This document shows positions 9,305 to 17,887 of a stretch of 64,000 bases of DNA, in pieces. Under the pieces are notes generated by a model. That model made no database searches and was not told the origin of the DNA. It saw only the letters and a list, made by a program, of their open reading frames with translations. Source of the DNA: Paenibacillus sp. FSL R5-0490 (lineage in GTDB: Bacteria; Bacillota; Bacilli; Bacillales; Cytobacillaceae); contig NZ_MRTQ01000020.1 of NCBI RefSeq assembly GCF_001956215.1, positions 1 through 64,000 on the forward strand, written 5' to 3'. The position numbers were made by a program, and so were the translations under genes. Position 1 is the first letter of the stretch, and each line of letters starts with the position of its first letter.

Positions 9305-10387
9305 ATGCCAGCAATTGTATCAGTAGCGGAGGCAATACCTGAACATGTTCTGACACAAGATCAGGTAATGGATTTTGCCAGAGATTTATTTTCCGGTTCC
9401 TTTAAGGATATTGAACGGCTATTAAAAGCTTTCCACAACGGCCAAATTGAGAAGCGGCACTTTGCAAAGGGACTGGAATGGTTCAAAACAGATAAATCAT
9501 TTGAAGAACGAAACAATACATATATTGAGCAGTCTATTGAACTGGGAACAAGGGCAATAAAGCGCTGCCTGGAAAATGATCTTTTCCTGACCAGAAACCT
9601 TCCGTGCGATGAGATCGACGCCATCTTTACTATCTCAAGTTCAGGGATTGCCACTCCAAGTATTGAAGCAAGAATCATGAATAAGCTTCCATTTTCTGAG
9701 CATACGAAACGAATTCCGATATGGGGGCTGGGATGTGCAGGCGGGGCATCAGGGCTTTCAAGAGCCTATGAGTATTGTCTGGCTTTCCCTGAAGCGAAGG
9801 TACTGGTTTTAAGTATAGAATTATGCAGTTTGACTTTTCAGCGCAATGACCGGTCAAAAAGCAATCTTATCGGGACCTCTCTATTTGCTGATGGTGCAGC
9901 ATGTGCGCTTATAACAGGTGATAAAGTACAAAGGGATTTTCAAAAGCTGTCGTCCATTCCCGGAATTCGGGGAACCCAATCAACAACCAAGCGAAATTCT
10001 TTGGATGTAATGGGCTGGGAAGTGAAGAATGAGGGTTTATATGTGGTCTTCTCAAAGGACATCCCATCCATAATAGAGGGATGGCTAAAGCCCAATGTAA
10101 CGGAGTTTCTAAGGGGAAAAGGCATAGAAATGGAAGAGATAAACCACTTTGTTGCCCATCCCGGCGGAAAAAAAGTCATTGATGCTTATCAGAAATCGCT
10201 GCAATTTGACCCTTGTATGACAGAGATTTCACTTGATGTATTAAGGGAGTTCGGTAATATGTCATCTGCAACTATTCTTTACGTACTCAAAAGGTTTATG
10301 AAGATCGGCAGACAGGGAGATATCGGGCTGGCAACTGCACTCGGACCGGGATTCAGCTCGGAATTACTGCTGCTGGAATGGGAGTGA
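9305..10387 (+). CDS. bpsA: Type III polyketide synthase (alkylpyrone synthase)
   Basis: 360 residues, chalcone-synthase fold. Catalytic triad residues are visible: Cys144 (GLGCAGGASG), His285 (FVAHPGGKK) and Asn318 (GNMSSATIL). B. subtilis BpsA condenses long-chain acyl-CoA with malonyl-CoA to make triketide pyrones and resorcinol-type lipids. GAAGGAGAG precedes the ATG. The next gene, four bases downstream, is the methyltransferase that modifies the product. A terminator lies upstream at 9197-9227, so its own promoter should be between 9228 and 9300; none is obvious. Confidence 0.93.
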   Translation: MPAIVSVAEAIPEHVLTQDQVMDFARDLFSGSFKDIERLLKAFHNGQIEKRHFAKGLEWFKTDKSFEERNNTYIEQSIELGTRAIKRCLENDLFLTRNLPCDEIDAIFTISSSGIATPSIEARIMNKLPFSEHTKRIPIWGLGCAGGASGLSRAYEYCLAFPEAKVLVLSIELCSLTFQRNDRSKSNLIGTSLFADGAACALITGDKVQRDFQKLSSIPGIRGTQSTTKRNSLDVMGWEVKNEGLYVVFSKDIPSIIEGWLKPNVTEFLRGKGIEMEEINHFVAHPGGKKVIDAYQKSLQFDPCMTEISLDVLREFGNMSSATILYVLKRFMKIGRQGDIGLATALGPGFSSELLLLEWE

Positions 10388-10391
10388 ATAC

Positions 10392-10955
10392 ATGCTGTTC
10401 TTAATTTTTATTACCTTCATCATTTTGCAAAGGGCAGCAGAGCTTGCTGTAGCCCGGAGTAATGAAAAGTGGATGAAAGACAGGGGAGCACTGGAATTTG
10501 GCCAGCGGCACTATCCTTGGATCGTTGCGGTTCACGCTTTATTTTTTGTCTGCTATCCTCTTGAAGTATTTATCTTTGAAAAAGATCTGTCGCCTTTTTG
10601 GCCCATATTGCTGATTCTGTTCTTCCTTACCCAGGCGGGGAGGATATGGGCGCTGTTTTCTTTGGGGAAATACTGGAATACAAAAATTATCGTCCTGCCG
10701 GGAGCTAAGGTAGTCAGAAGAGGGCCATACCGGTTTATAAAGCATCCCAACTATGCCATTGTAGCTGCTGAATTTCTCTTGATTCCTTTAATATATCAGG
10801 CTTATATAACGGCAGCTGTTTTTACTCTGCTAAACATAATGGTGCTTTCTGTCAGAATACCAGAAGAGGAAAAAGCACTGAAGGAATTGACAGAATACGA
10901 AGAAGCCTTTTTACGGTTACGGCCTGACCTTAAAGAAGATATTAAAAAAGTTTGA
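10392..10955 (+). CDS. bpsB: Isoprenylcysteine methyltransferase-like O-methyltransferase
   Basis: 187 residues, membrane protein with about four helices and the ICMT C-terminal signature (GPYRFIKHPNYAIVAAEF), where the SAM site forms. In B. subtilis BpsB (YpbQ) O-methylates the alkylpyrones made by BpsA. It follows bpsA with a 4-bp gap, so the two form one operon. Its stop codon lies inside the -35 element of a downstream Fur-type promoter. Confidence 0.9.
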   Translation: MLFLIFITFIILQRAAELAVARSNEKWMKDRGALEFGQRHYPWIVAVHALFFVCYPLEVFIFEKDLSPFWPILLILFFLTQAGRIWALFSLGKYWNTKIIVLPGAKVVRRGPYRFIKHPNYAIVAAEFLLIPLIYQAYITAAVFTLLNIMVLSVRIPEEEKALKELTEYEEAFLRLRPDLKEDIKKV

Positions 10956-10980
10956 CAATTTTAAATTCCCTATTGAAAAT
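10952..10980 (+). promoter_or_regulatory. Candidate sigma-A promoter of the 30-residue peptide gene
   Basis: Consensus -35 TTGACA (10952-10957), 17-bp spacer, -10-like GAAAAT (10975-10980; 4 of 6). The Fur-like box 10974-10988 covers the -10, the classic arrangement for iron-dependent repression. Confidence 0.5.
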
Positions 10981-10988
10981 GATTATCG
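10974..10988. promoter_or_regulatory. Fur-like box 1
   Basis: TGAAAATGATTATCG matches the Bacillus 7-1-7 Fur consensus TGATAATnATTATCA at 12 of 14 defined positions. Confidence 0.6.
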
Positions 10989-11013
10989 TTCGTGATAAAC
11001 TTCTAATTGAATT

Positions 11014-11028
11014 TGAAAATTATTCTCA
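11014..11028. promoter_or_regulatory. Fur-like box 2
   Basis: TGAAAATTATTCTCA, again 12 of 14 to the 7-1-7 consensus, 40 bp after the first box and about 30 bp before the small gene's start codon. Confidence 0.5.
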
Positions 11029-11059
11029 ATATCATTCCAACAGGAAGGTGCTGCTACAT

Positions 11060-11152
11060 ATGACAATTCTATTCGTTGCCGGCACAATTGCTGCCTACTC
11101 ACTTGTTATGAAACATGTTTTAAATAACGTAGCTAGACCACATACAAGATAA
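11060..11152 (+). CDS. 30-residue membrane/basic peptide, probably iron-regulated
   Basis: Starts at ATG 11060 with AGGAAGGTG nine bases upstream. Residues 2-17 form a hydrophobic helix (TILFVAGTIAAYSLVM); the rest is basic (MKHVLNNVARPHTR). The gene has its own promoter, two Fur-like boxes and a terminator (11167-11193), so it is an independent unit. A longer frame from 10952 would start inside the promoter and is rejected. B. subtilis has short Fur-regulated basic proteins (FbpA, FbpB, FbpC) that help small RNA FsrA spare iron. An equivalent role is a guess from regulation and size; I cannot claim homology. Confidence 0.6.
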   Translation: MTILFVAGTIAAYSLVMKHVLNNVARPHTR

Positions 11153-11166
11153 TAACTACTTATTGA

Positions 11167-11193
11167 AACCAGGCTATCTATGCCTGGTTTTTG
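11167..11193 (+). terminator. Terminator after the 30-residue peptide
   Basis: AACCAGGC / GCCTGGTT stem with a 7-nt loop, then a short T-run. Confidence 0.88.
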
Positions 11194-11249
11194 TTTTCAT
11201 ATCGTCTGTTTAAATAGGTTTTTAGAAGTTAAATACATGAATGCACTGA

Positions 11250-11437
11250 GTTGATTGGAGCGGAAGGCGCGAGATCCTCGAAAATGCTATCGCATTTTCT
11301 TCGTGCGGTGTTTTTTCAGGGAAGCTTATTCAACGTCCAGTGGGAGCAGCGGGATAGGTGAGACCCCGGAGACGCTTAGCGTTGAGGAGGCTCAGCGCCC
11401 GCCCCGCGGAAAGCGAGTGCCTGCAGCGGAAATCAAC
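11250..11437. repeat. GTTGATT-ended structured repeat, copy A (with internal insertion)
   Basis: 188 bp starting GTTGATTGGAGCGGAAGG and ending GCGGAAATCAAC, so the ends carry a 7-bp inverted repeat. The body contains GGTGAGACCCC and GGAGGCTC as potential stem halves, and CCCCGCGGAAAGCGAG. Copy B at 37767-37895 is 129 bp and colinear; copy A has about 59 extra bases (roughly 11280-11340) after GCGAGATCCT. Widely scattered repeats of this type are common in Bacillus genomes. The surrounding gene-free stretch 11194-11614 otherwise shows only AT-rich sequence before dynA. Confidence 0.8.
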
Positions 11438-11614
11438 GGGCTAAATTGTAAGACAAACAATTTATAAGCAGTAATTTGAAAATAGAACATAGAATAACAG
11501 CAGAAACTGATTTGCTGATAAAAATTAGAAAAATCAAAGATTAATCCATCCTGTATAGGAAAATAAACAAAAATCATTTAAAATAGGATGTAAATTATAG
11601 TTACAAGGGGATTA

Positions 11615-14600
11615 ATGGAAATGGCCGACACGATTTTGCAACCAGGATTGCAGCAAACTGAATTAATAAACAGAATAACTGCTATATATACATTTGCCCA
11701 GAGAAATGGAGATGCCGAGACAGCCCAAAGAGCTAAGGATCTCGTGATTAAGCTAACGAACCAGGAATTTGCCATCGCTTTTTGCGGGCACTTTTCTGCC
11801 GGAAAATCAAGCATGATCAACAGGCTGGCAGGTGAAGATCTTCTTCCTTCCTCGCCAATTCCAACCAGTGCCAATCTGGTCAAAGTCAAATCAGGTGAGG
11901 AAGATTATGCAAAAGTAATTTTTAAGGAAGGAAAGCCAAGGCTTTATCCTGCTCCATATGATTACGGACAGGTAAAATCCTATTGCAAAGATGGCGATTC
12001 TATCCATTCCATTGAAATAAGCCATTCTGCCGCCAGCTTGCCAAAGAAGGCAGTGATTATGGATACACCCGGAATCGATTCCACTGATGATGCGCATAGA
12101 ATTGCTACTGAATCTGCTCTTCATTTAGCTGACCTCATTTTTTATGTAATGGATTACAACCATGTTCAGTCAGAATTAAATTTTCTTTTTACGAAAGAAC
12201 TGACGGCAGCAGGAAAAGATGTTTATCTTGTTATCAATCAAATTGATAAACATCGCGATGAAGAACTCAGCTTTGAGCAATTCAAAAAAAGTGTAAAGGA
12301 TTCATTTGCATCCTGGGGAGTAAAGCCTGCCCGGATTTTTTACACCACGTTAAAAGACGAGAACCATCAGGCAAACGATTTTAAGGAACTTCAGAGCTTT
12401 ATTAACAGCAGCATCGCTGATCGTGAAGAACTTTTGCCTCAGTCTGTTTTTAATTCTTTGAAGAAATTAACAGAGGATCATCTTGAGTTTTTAAGAGACT
12501 CTCATGCAGCTGAAAAAGCTGACTGGGAAGAAAAACTGGCAGAACTTGATCAGGATGACAGGGAGCAGCTTCCCGGCAGACTGGAAGACCTGGAGAACCA
12601 GTTAAATAAGCTGAATTCTTCCTTACATGAAGCTGATATAGAGGTAACCGGTAAATTAGATGAGATTTTGAAAAATGCTTATTTAATGCCTTTCCAAACG
12701 AGGGAACTGGCTGAATCATATCTTGAATCGTGCCAGCCCTCCTTTAAGGTTGGCCTGTTTTTCAGCAAACAGAAAACGGAGCAGGAAAGGTCATTGAGGC
12801 TTGACCGCTTCTATGAGGATTTATCAGAAAATGTTAAATCTCAGCTGGAGTGGCATATAAAGGAGCTGTTTTTACAGCAGTTCAAGAAGCATAGTATCCA
12901 TGATTCTGAAAAACTTGCACAAGTTCAGAGTTTCAAGCTTAACTTTGAACCAGCTGTTTTAGCTGAAACGGTAAAATCCGGGGCAATGGTTTCAGGTGAT
13001 TATGTTCTGCAATATACAAACGACACAGCTGAGGCTGTAAAGAGAATTGCCAAAAAGAACGCAGCTTCTTTAAAGAATGCACTTCTAGAAGCACTCGAAG
13101 AAAATAACAGCCAGGAACAAACTGCGCTGGTCAATGAAATTCACACCCTTAATGCTTACGCTGAAGCATTAAATGCGTTAAAGGCCATCCATGAAAAAAT
13201 TAATAAGGCATCAGCGGGAATGAACGTCTATTTGACTGGTGAATTTAATACTCATGAGTTTCAGGAAAAAGCCCATATGCTTGCAGCAGAAGAAGTTGAT
13301 GAAGCTGAAGTTGTTTTCCTGAATGAAGATAAAGCTGAGAAAGAACAGGCAACCCGGAAATCTGAACAGTCACCTGATGAAGAGCCTGAAAAGGAAGCGG
13401 TTTCTGCAGTTGCAGTACAGCCTGTTATTGAAAAGCTTCGATATACTGCTAATGAAGTAAAGGAGCTCCCGGGCTTCAGAAAGCTTGCAGCTGATTTGGC
13501 AGATAAAGCATCAAGGCTTGATAGCAAAGAATTTACAGTTGCCCTTTTTGGTGCATTTAGTGCAGGGAAGTCTTCCTTTGCCAACGCTTTGATCGGGAAT
13601 AAGCTTCTTCCTGTTTCACCGAATCCGACGACAGCTGCTATCAACAAGATTAAGCCTGTTACAGATGAAAATAAACATGGAACCGTTCTTGTTAAGGTTA
13701 AAGATTCACATACACTTTTAAATGATATCAATCATTCCTTGAAGGTGTTTGATTATTCAGCAGGAAACTTCGATGATGCTGCCGCCGCAATTAAGAAGAT
13801 CACTGGGGAAAACCAGGATTTTGATGCGAGTGAAAAGACACACTTTGCATTTCTTAATGCATTTATGAAAGGGTACCATTTCTTCACAGATAAGCTGGGA
13901 AAAATCATTAAAGCTTACTTGGATGAGTTTGGGGATTATGTTGCCAATGAAGAAAAATCATGCTTTGTTGAAACGATTGAAGTTTACTTTGACTGTGAAC
14001 TGACAAGGCAGGGAATTACCCTGGTTGACACACCCGGCGCTGATTCGATTAATGCGAGGCATACCGGGGTTGCATTTGAATATATTAAAAACTCGGATGC
14101 TATTCTTTTTGTCACTTATTATAATCATGCCTTCTCAAAAGCGGATAGAGAGTTCCTTATCCAGCTGGGAAGGGTTAAGGATACCTTCTCCCTTGATAAG
14201 ATGTTCTTTATTGTCAATGCCATTGACCTTGCCAATAATGAGGAGGAAAAAGATTCGGTTCTCCAGTACGTTGAAGAACAGCTGGTGCAATACGGAATCC
14301 GCCGTCCTAATTTGTCTGGCATTTCAAGCCTTCAAGCTCTTGCAGAGAAGCTGGATAGCAGTAAAGAGGAAGTATCCAATATCAGTTCATTTGAAAAAAG
14401 CTTTTACTCCTTTATTAATCAGGATCTGCTGAATATTTCCATTTCATCAGCAGAAACAGAGTGGAAGCGCCTGCTAGCCCAGCTGAGGTCTTATATTTCT
14501 TCCTCACAGGAAAATAAAGAAGTCCGGATCGGAAAACTCAAACAGCTTGAGAAAGAACATAAGGATATTACTGCGATTATCAGCGGACAAAAACCTGAAC

Positions 14601-15286
14601 TTCTTTCCCAAAGGCTTGAACAGGAAACAGATGAGCTCGTCTTTTACATCAAGCAGAGGGTATTTCTTCGTTTCTATGACTTTGTTAAGGAGGCATTTAA
14701 TCCTTCAGTTCTAAAAGATGACGGAAGGAATTTAAAGAAAATGCTTAAATTGGCACTGGACGAATTCCTTGCAAGCTTTGGATTTGATTTTGCCCAGGAG
14801 CTTCGTGCAACAACATTAAGGCTTGAATCCTATATATCCAAATTGATCGCTCAGCAGCAGGAGACTATTTCCAAAAAAGCCTCCAATGTAAACAGTGATA
14901 TGACTTTTAGCACATATGAGCCGTTAAAAATGGAAAGTATTGAATTTGAATCAGCATTTTCCAATGAAGACCCGAACCAATTTAAAAAAGCTTTGTCCTA
15001 CTTTAAAAATCCAAAAGCATTTTTTGAAAAAAATGAGCGCAAGCAATTAGCTGATGAACTGGAGAAGAACCTGCAGGAACCTGCAGACCGTTATCTGCAG
15101 GCTGAAAGCAGCAGGCTGAAATTCCATTACAGCAGCCAGCTGATGACTGAATTCGAGCGGCTGCTCAATTCGCTGATTGAACAGAACAACGAATATTATG
15201 AAGGAATTACGGCTGCTTTAAAAGATGATTTCCCAATTGAAGAGCTGAAAGAAATTGAGAGGAATATTGCACAGTACGAAAACTAA
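11615..15286 (+). CDS. dynA: Double dynamin-like GTPase
   Basis: 1223 residues made of two dynamin-like units in tandem. P-loops: GHFSAGKSS (58-66) and GAFSAGKSS (646-654). Switch/G3 motifs: DTPGID in the first half and DTPGAD in the second. Long helical, coiled-coil-prone segments follow each GTPase. B. subtilis DynA (YpbR, about the same size) is a membrane-bound protein that fuses or tethers membranes and helps survival of phage and antibiotic membrane damage. The start is ATG 11615 or 11621; AAGGGG ends at 11610, so the second gives better spacing. Downstream of the lipid-making bpsAB as in B. subtilis. Confidence 0.95.
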   Translation: MEMADTILQPGLQQTELINRITAIYTFAQRNGDAETAQRAKDLVIKLTNQEFAIAFCGHFSAGKSSMINRLAGEDLLPSSPIPTSANLVKVKSGEEDYAKVIFKEGKPRLYPAPYDYGQVKSYCKDGDSIHSIEISHSAASLPKKAVIMDTPGIDSTDDAHRIATESALHLADLIFYVMDYNHVQSELNFLFTKELTAAGKDVYLVINQIDKHRDEELSFEQFKKSVKDSFASWGVKPARIFYTTLKDENHQANDFKELQSFINSSIADREELLPQSVFNSLKKLTEDHLEFLRDSHAAEKADWEEKLAELDQDDREQLPGRLEDLENQLNKLNSSLHEADIEVTGKLDEILKNAYLMPFQTRELAESYLESCQPSFKVGLFFSKQKTEQERSLRLDRFYEDLSENVKSQLEWHIKELFLQQFKKHSIHDSEKLAQVQSFKLNFEPAVLAETVKSGAMVSGDYVLQYTNDTAEAVKRIAKKNAASLKNALLEALEENNSQEQTALVNEIHTLNAYAEALNALKAIHEKINKASAGMNVYLTGEFNTHEFQEKAHMLAAEEVDEAEVVFLNEDKAEKEQATRKSEQSPDEEPEKEAVSAVAVQPVIEKLRYTANEVKELPGFRKLAADLADKASRLDSKEFTVALFGAFSAGKSSFANALIGNKLLPVSPNPTTAAINKIKPVTDENKHGTVLVKVKDSHTLLNDINHSLKVFDYSAGNFDDAAAAIKKITGENQDFDASEKTHFAFLNAFMKGYHFFTDKLGKIIKAYLDEFGDYVANEEKSCFVETIEVYFDCELTRQGITLVDTPGADSINARHTGVAFEYIKNSDAILFVTYYNHAFSKADREFLIQLGRVKDTFSLDKMFFIVNAIDLANNEEEKDSVLQYVEEQLVQYGIRRPNLSGISSLQALAEKLDSSKEEVSNISSFEKSFYSFINQDLLNISISSAETEWKRLLAQLRSYISSSQENKEVRIGKLKQLEKEHKDITAIISGQKPELLSQRLEQETDELVFYIKQRVFLRFYDFVKEAFNPSVLKDDGRNLKKMLKLALDEFLASFGFDFAQELRATTLRLESYISKLIAQQQETISKKASNVNSDMTFSTYEPLKMESIEFESAFSNEDPNQFKKALSYFKNPKAFFEKNERKQLADELEKNLQEPADRYLQAESSRLKFHYSSQLMTEFERLLNSLIEQNNEYYEGITAALKDDFPIEELKEIERNIAQYEN

Positions 15287-15310
15287 CTTGGAAAGGTTGC
15301 TGCTTTTCAC

Positions 15311-16060
15311 ATGGACAAATGGCTGTGCACAGCAGAAGAGAAATATAATATCGATATCCTTTTTGCTTGTGAAGCGGGGAGCAGGGCGTGGGGGACAGAT
15401 GATGCGGATTCGGATTATGATATCCGCTTCATCTTCAAACATAAGAATCTGAAAACATATCTTTCCCTTGAACGCGCAAAAGATGTTATCAATACAGATA
15501 CCCCTTATGATGCACACGGCTGGGATATCTTTAAAGCATTTGACCTTATGCAGAAATCCAATCCCAGTATATTTGAATGGGCATACTCACCTATTATTTA
15601 CAAGGATATGAACGGCTTTTCAGAAAGGCTGAGGAGTATTGCGGAAGAAGAGTTTTCAAGATTTAAGTTATTCCATCATTACACTCAGGCTTTTTCCCGG
15701 AATCTCGGTGAAGCGGTAACAAATGAGAATCTTACGTTTAAGAAACAAAAGCTGCTGATTCAGGCAGTAAGGGCGTGCCTCATATCAAGGCAGCTGCTTA
15801 AGCAAAGTAATGTAAAAGGGGATTTTTTGTATACAGGTCTCTTTTGCATAAAGCCCGAGGATGAGATCACCCGCTTTTATCAGACCATGGTTCATGCTAA
15901 ACAAAGCGGGAGGATAATCGAAAAGCATTTAGCAATGCAAATGGCGGAGAAACTGGAGTCAGAAAGGGAACTGCTCTATGCAGCAGCTGACTCAATGCCT
16001 AAAGAAAAAGGCAAGGTATCCGGATTGAATGAATGGCTCTGGGAATTGCTGAAGGTTTAA
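15311..16060 (+). CDS. Predicted nucleotidyltransferase (YcgL/RlaP-like)
   Basis: 249 residues. The N-terminal polymerase-beta-type nucleotidyltransferase signature is intact: GS at 23-24 followed by DSDYD at 33-37, giving the metal-binding Asp pair D35/D37. The remainder is helical. The family (YcgL-like) is uncharacterised; RlaP is associated with RNA repair-type loci in some bacteria. The start at 15311 has only a distant GGAAAGG. It lies 24 bp after dynA and leads into the small Cys4 gene and the sulfurtransferase on the same strand. Confidence 0.8.
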   Translation: MDKWLCTAEEKYNIDILFACEAGSRAWGTDDADSDYDIRFIFKHKNLKTYLSLERAKDVINTDTPYDAHGWDIFKAFDLMQKSNPSIFEWAYSPIIYKDMNGFSERLRSIAEEEFSRFKLFHHYTQAFSRNLGEAVTNENLTFKKQKLLIQAVRACLISRQLLKQSNVKGDFLYTGLFCIKPEDEITRFYQTMVHAKQSGRIIEKHLAMQMAEKLESERELLYAAADSMPKEKGKVSGLNEWLWELLKV

Positions 16061-16089
16061 AATCATTTCTGAGAAGAAAAGGGAGACAA

Positions 16090-16281
16090 ATGGAGAAGAA
16101 TTCTTTTCATGCATGTGCAACCTGCATAAACTTCCAGCCTGAAAAACGTAAAGCCGGAATGTTTTATTTTTGCAGCAGGCTGGGCTATGAGACAAAGCCT
16201 GACTATCAATTTAATTGCTGGACACCAAAGGAACATATAATACACCTGATTGAAAAGAGAAAAGGGGAGAACCTTAAATGA
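16090..16281 (+). CDS. 63-residue Cys4 protein of unknown function
   Basis: ATG 16090 has AAAGGGAGA directly upstream. Four cysteines, C9, C12, C28 and C43, suit a metal or Fe-S site. The C-terminal part is basic. Its stop overlaps the start of the sulfurtransferase (ATGA), so the two are translationally coupled. A functional link, such as sulfur handling, is possible but unproven. I do not recognise the family. Confidence 0.7.
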   Translation: MEKNSFHACATCINFQPEKRKAGMFYFCSRLGYETKPDYQFNCWTPKEHIIHLIEKRKGENLK

Positions 16282-17114
16282 AGTATCTAGCAGAAAAGGA
16301 ATGGGTATTTTCCAAACTGGATGATCCCAATATCCGAATTGCCGACTGCCGTTTTAAACTTGGATCGCCAGGTGAAGGGCGCAGCTTATATGATCATAGC
16401 CATATTCCCCATGCAGTGTATTTTGATCTGGAGAAAGATCTGTCAGGTCCGGTAGCAGAACACGGAGGCCGTCATCCCCTTCCGGATCCAGCTCTACTTA
16501 AAAAAGTCCTTGAGAAAGCCGGGATCAGCAGAGATACCACAGTTATTGCCTATGACGGCGGAGAAGGGGCTTTTGCCGCAAGGTTCTGGTGGCTGCTCAG
16601 GTATTTAGGGCATGAGAAAGTTTTGGTATTGAACGGCGGATATAAGGATTGGGCTGAAAGCGATTATCCTTTGACTAAAGAAGTTCCCAGCATGGAGCGG
16701 GCGGATTTTAATATTGATCTGCAGCCTGACATATTTGCCTCATACGAAGAAGTTAAAAGCGTTGCAGGTAATCAGGAAAGTGCTGTATTAATTGACTCGA
16801 GAGAGGAAAAGAGATACCTGGGGCTGGAAGAGCCAATTGATAAAAAAGCGGGCCATATTCCTGGAGCAATCAATAAAGTTTGGCTTGAAGCATATAAAAA
16901 TGGAAGATTTAAAGATGCGGAAGTACAGGAGAATCGATTTGCAGGTATTGATAAAGACCAACCCATTATTGTTTATTGCGGCTCTGGTGTAACGGCGGCT
17001 CCTAATTTTCTTGCTTTAAAGGAAGCCGGCTATAAACATGTTAAATTATATGCCGGAAGCTTCAGCGATTGGATCTCTTATGACAGCAATAAAATAGGAA
17101 CTGTCGAAAAATAG
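16278..17114 (+). CDS. Sulfurtransferase, 3-mercaptopyruvate/thiosulfate type
   Basis: 278 residues, two rhodanese domains (about 1-135 and 150-275). The catalytic cysteine is only in the second domain: Cys234 in CGSGVTA. That loop form is typical of 3-mercaptopyruvate sulfurtransferases; thiosulfate rhodaneses have basic residues there. The inactive first domain has Asp at the equivalent place (AYDGGEGA), as usual. It transfers sulfane sulfur to thiols or cyanide in the cytoplasm. Overlaps the Cys4 gene upstream; terminator downstream. Confidence 0.9.
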   Translation: MKYLAEKEWVFSKLDDPNIRIADCRFKLGSPGEGRSLYDHSHIPHAVYFDLEKDLSGPVAEHGGRHPLPDPALLKKVLEKAGISRDTTVIAYDGGEGAFAARFWWLLRYLGHEKVLVLNGGYKDWAESDYPLTKEVPSMERADFNIDLQPDIFASYEEVKSVAGNQESAVLIDSREEKRYLGLEEPIDKKAGHIPGAINKVWLEAYKNGRFKDAEVQENRFAGIDKDQPIIVYCGSGVTAAPNFLALKEAGYKHVKLYAGSFSDWISYDSNKIGTVEK

Positions 17115-17116
17115 TG

Positions 17117-17144
17117 AAATCCCTTTAAAAAAAGGGATTTTTTT
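17117..17144 (+). terminator. Terminator after the sulfurtransferase gene
   Basis: AAATCCCTTT / AAAGGGATTT stem with an A-rich loop, then T-run. Confidence 0.85.
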
Positions 17145-17205
17145 ACTGTTTAAATTGTTATATAATTTAAAATGTTTGATAGATTAGAAATTTTGGAGGG
17201 AAAAT

Positions 17206-17808
17206 ATGAATACTTCTGGTTACACCATAACCAAAAAACAAAAAACCGATATAACGCAAATATTGGTCACAACGGGAATCATTCTTATACTATCTGCAAT
17301 ATTTATTCCAATATTTTTACTTTCGCCATTTCAGGCTCAATTTTACAGGCCTGAAGGAACCTGGGTATTCGAAGCGCCAAAATCAGCTTATTTGACATTT
17401 AGCATTGGTCTGGCAGCTGTGGGTGTTTTTATCATATTGGGAGTTTGGATGAAGAGCGCAGAAAAATTCGGCTGGTTTGGAAAAGTTTTTGTGGGAGCAG
17501 GGTTTTTAATTTCGCTATTGATGGCAATTTTAAGTTTTGATTATTATCACTATATCGATAAAAATGGTGTGCATTTCAACACCTTACTCAGTTTGCAGGA
17601 GAAGCATTATGAATGGTCCGAAATTCAGCAGGCAAGGCAAACGGTTATAAATAAAATGGGTGTTATGTCAGATGATGAATTAATTTTTACTTTTTCCGAT
17701 GGAACTGCTTATTCATTTCAGCTAAATGATAATATCCGCAAAGCGAGAATCGCGACTTACTATGAACTCGAAGAACAAGGAGTGGAATTGATCAGGGAAA
17801 CAGACTGA
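17206..17808 (+). CDS. Membrane protein of unknown function with C-terminal soluble domain
   Basis: 200 residues. Three membrane helices (about 20-42, 60-82, 92-112) are followed by an 85-residue soluble tail. The tail's pattern (short beta strands such as GVHFNTL, YEWSEIQQARQT, LIFTFSDGTAYSFQ) recalls a bacterial PH-like domain. TTGGAGGG lies upstream of the ATG. The gene stands alone between a terminator and ypcP. Function unknown. Confidence 0.78.
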   Translation: MNTSGYTITKKQKTDITQILVTTGIILILSAIFIPIFLLSPFQAQFYRPEGTWVFEAPKSAYLTFSIGLAAVGVFIILGVWMKSAEKFGWFGKVFVGAGFLISLLMAILSFDYYHYIDKNGVHFNTLLSLQEKHYEWSEIQQARQTVINKMGVMSDDELIFTFSDGTAYSFQLNDNIRKARIATYYELEEQGVELIRETD

Positions 17809-17887
17809 TTCTGTAAAACTTTTCAAGAGAAATGGAGAGTTTCCCATGTTATAATAGTTGTTATGATTATAATGGGGAGGCTGAGAC

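Noticed and set aside
14025..14432. 135-residue plus-strand frame inside dynA
   Set aside because: It lies wholly within the second GTPase unit of dynA in another frame, without a ribosome binding site or recognisable product.
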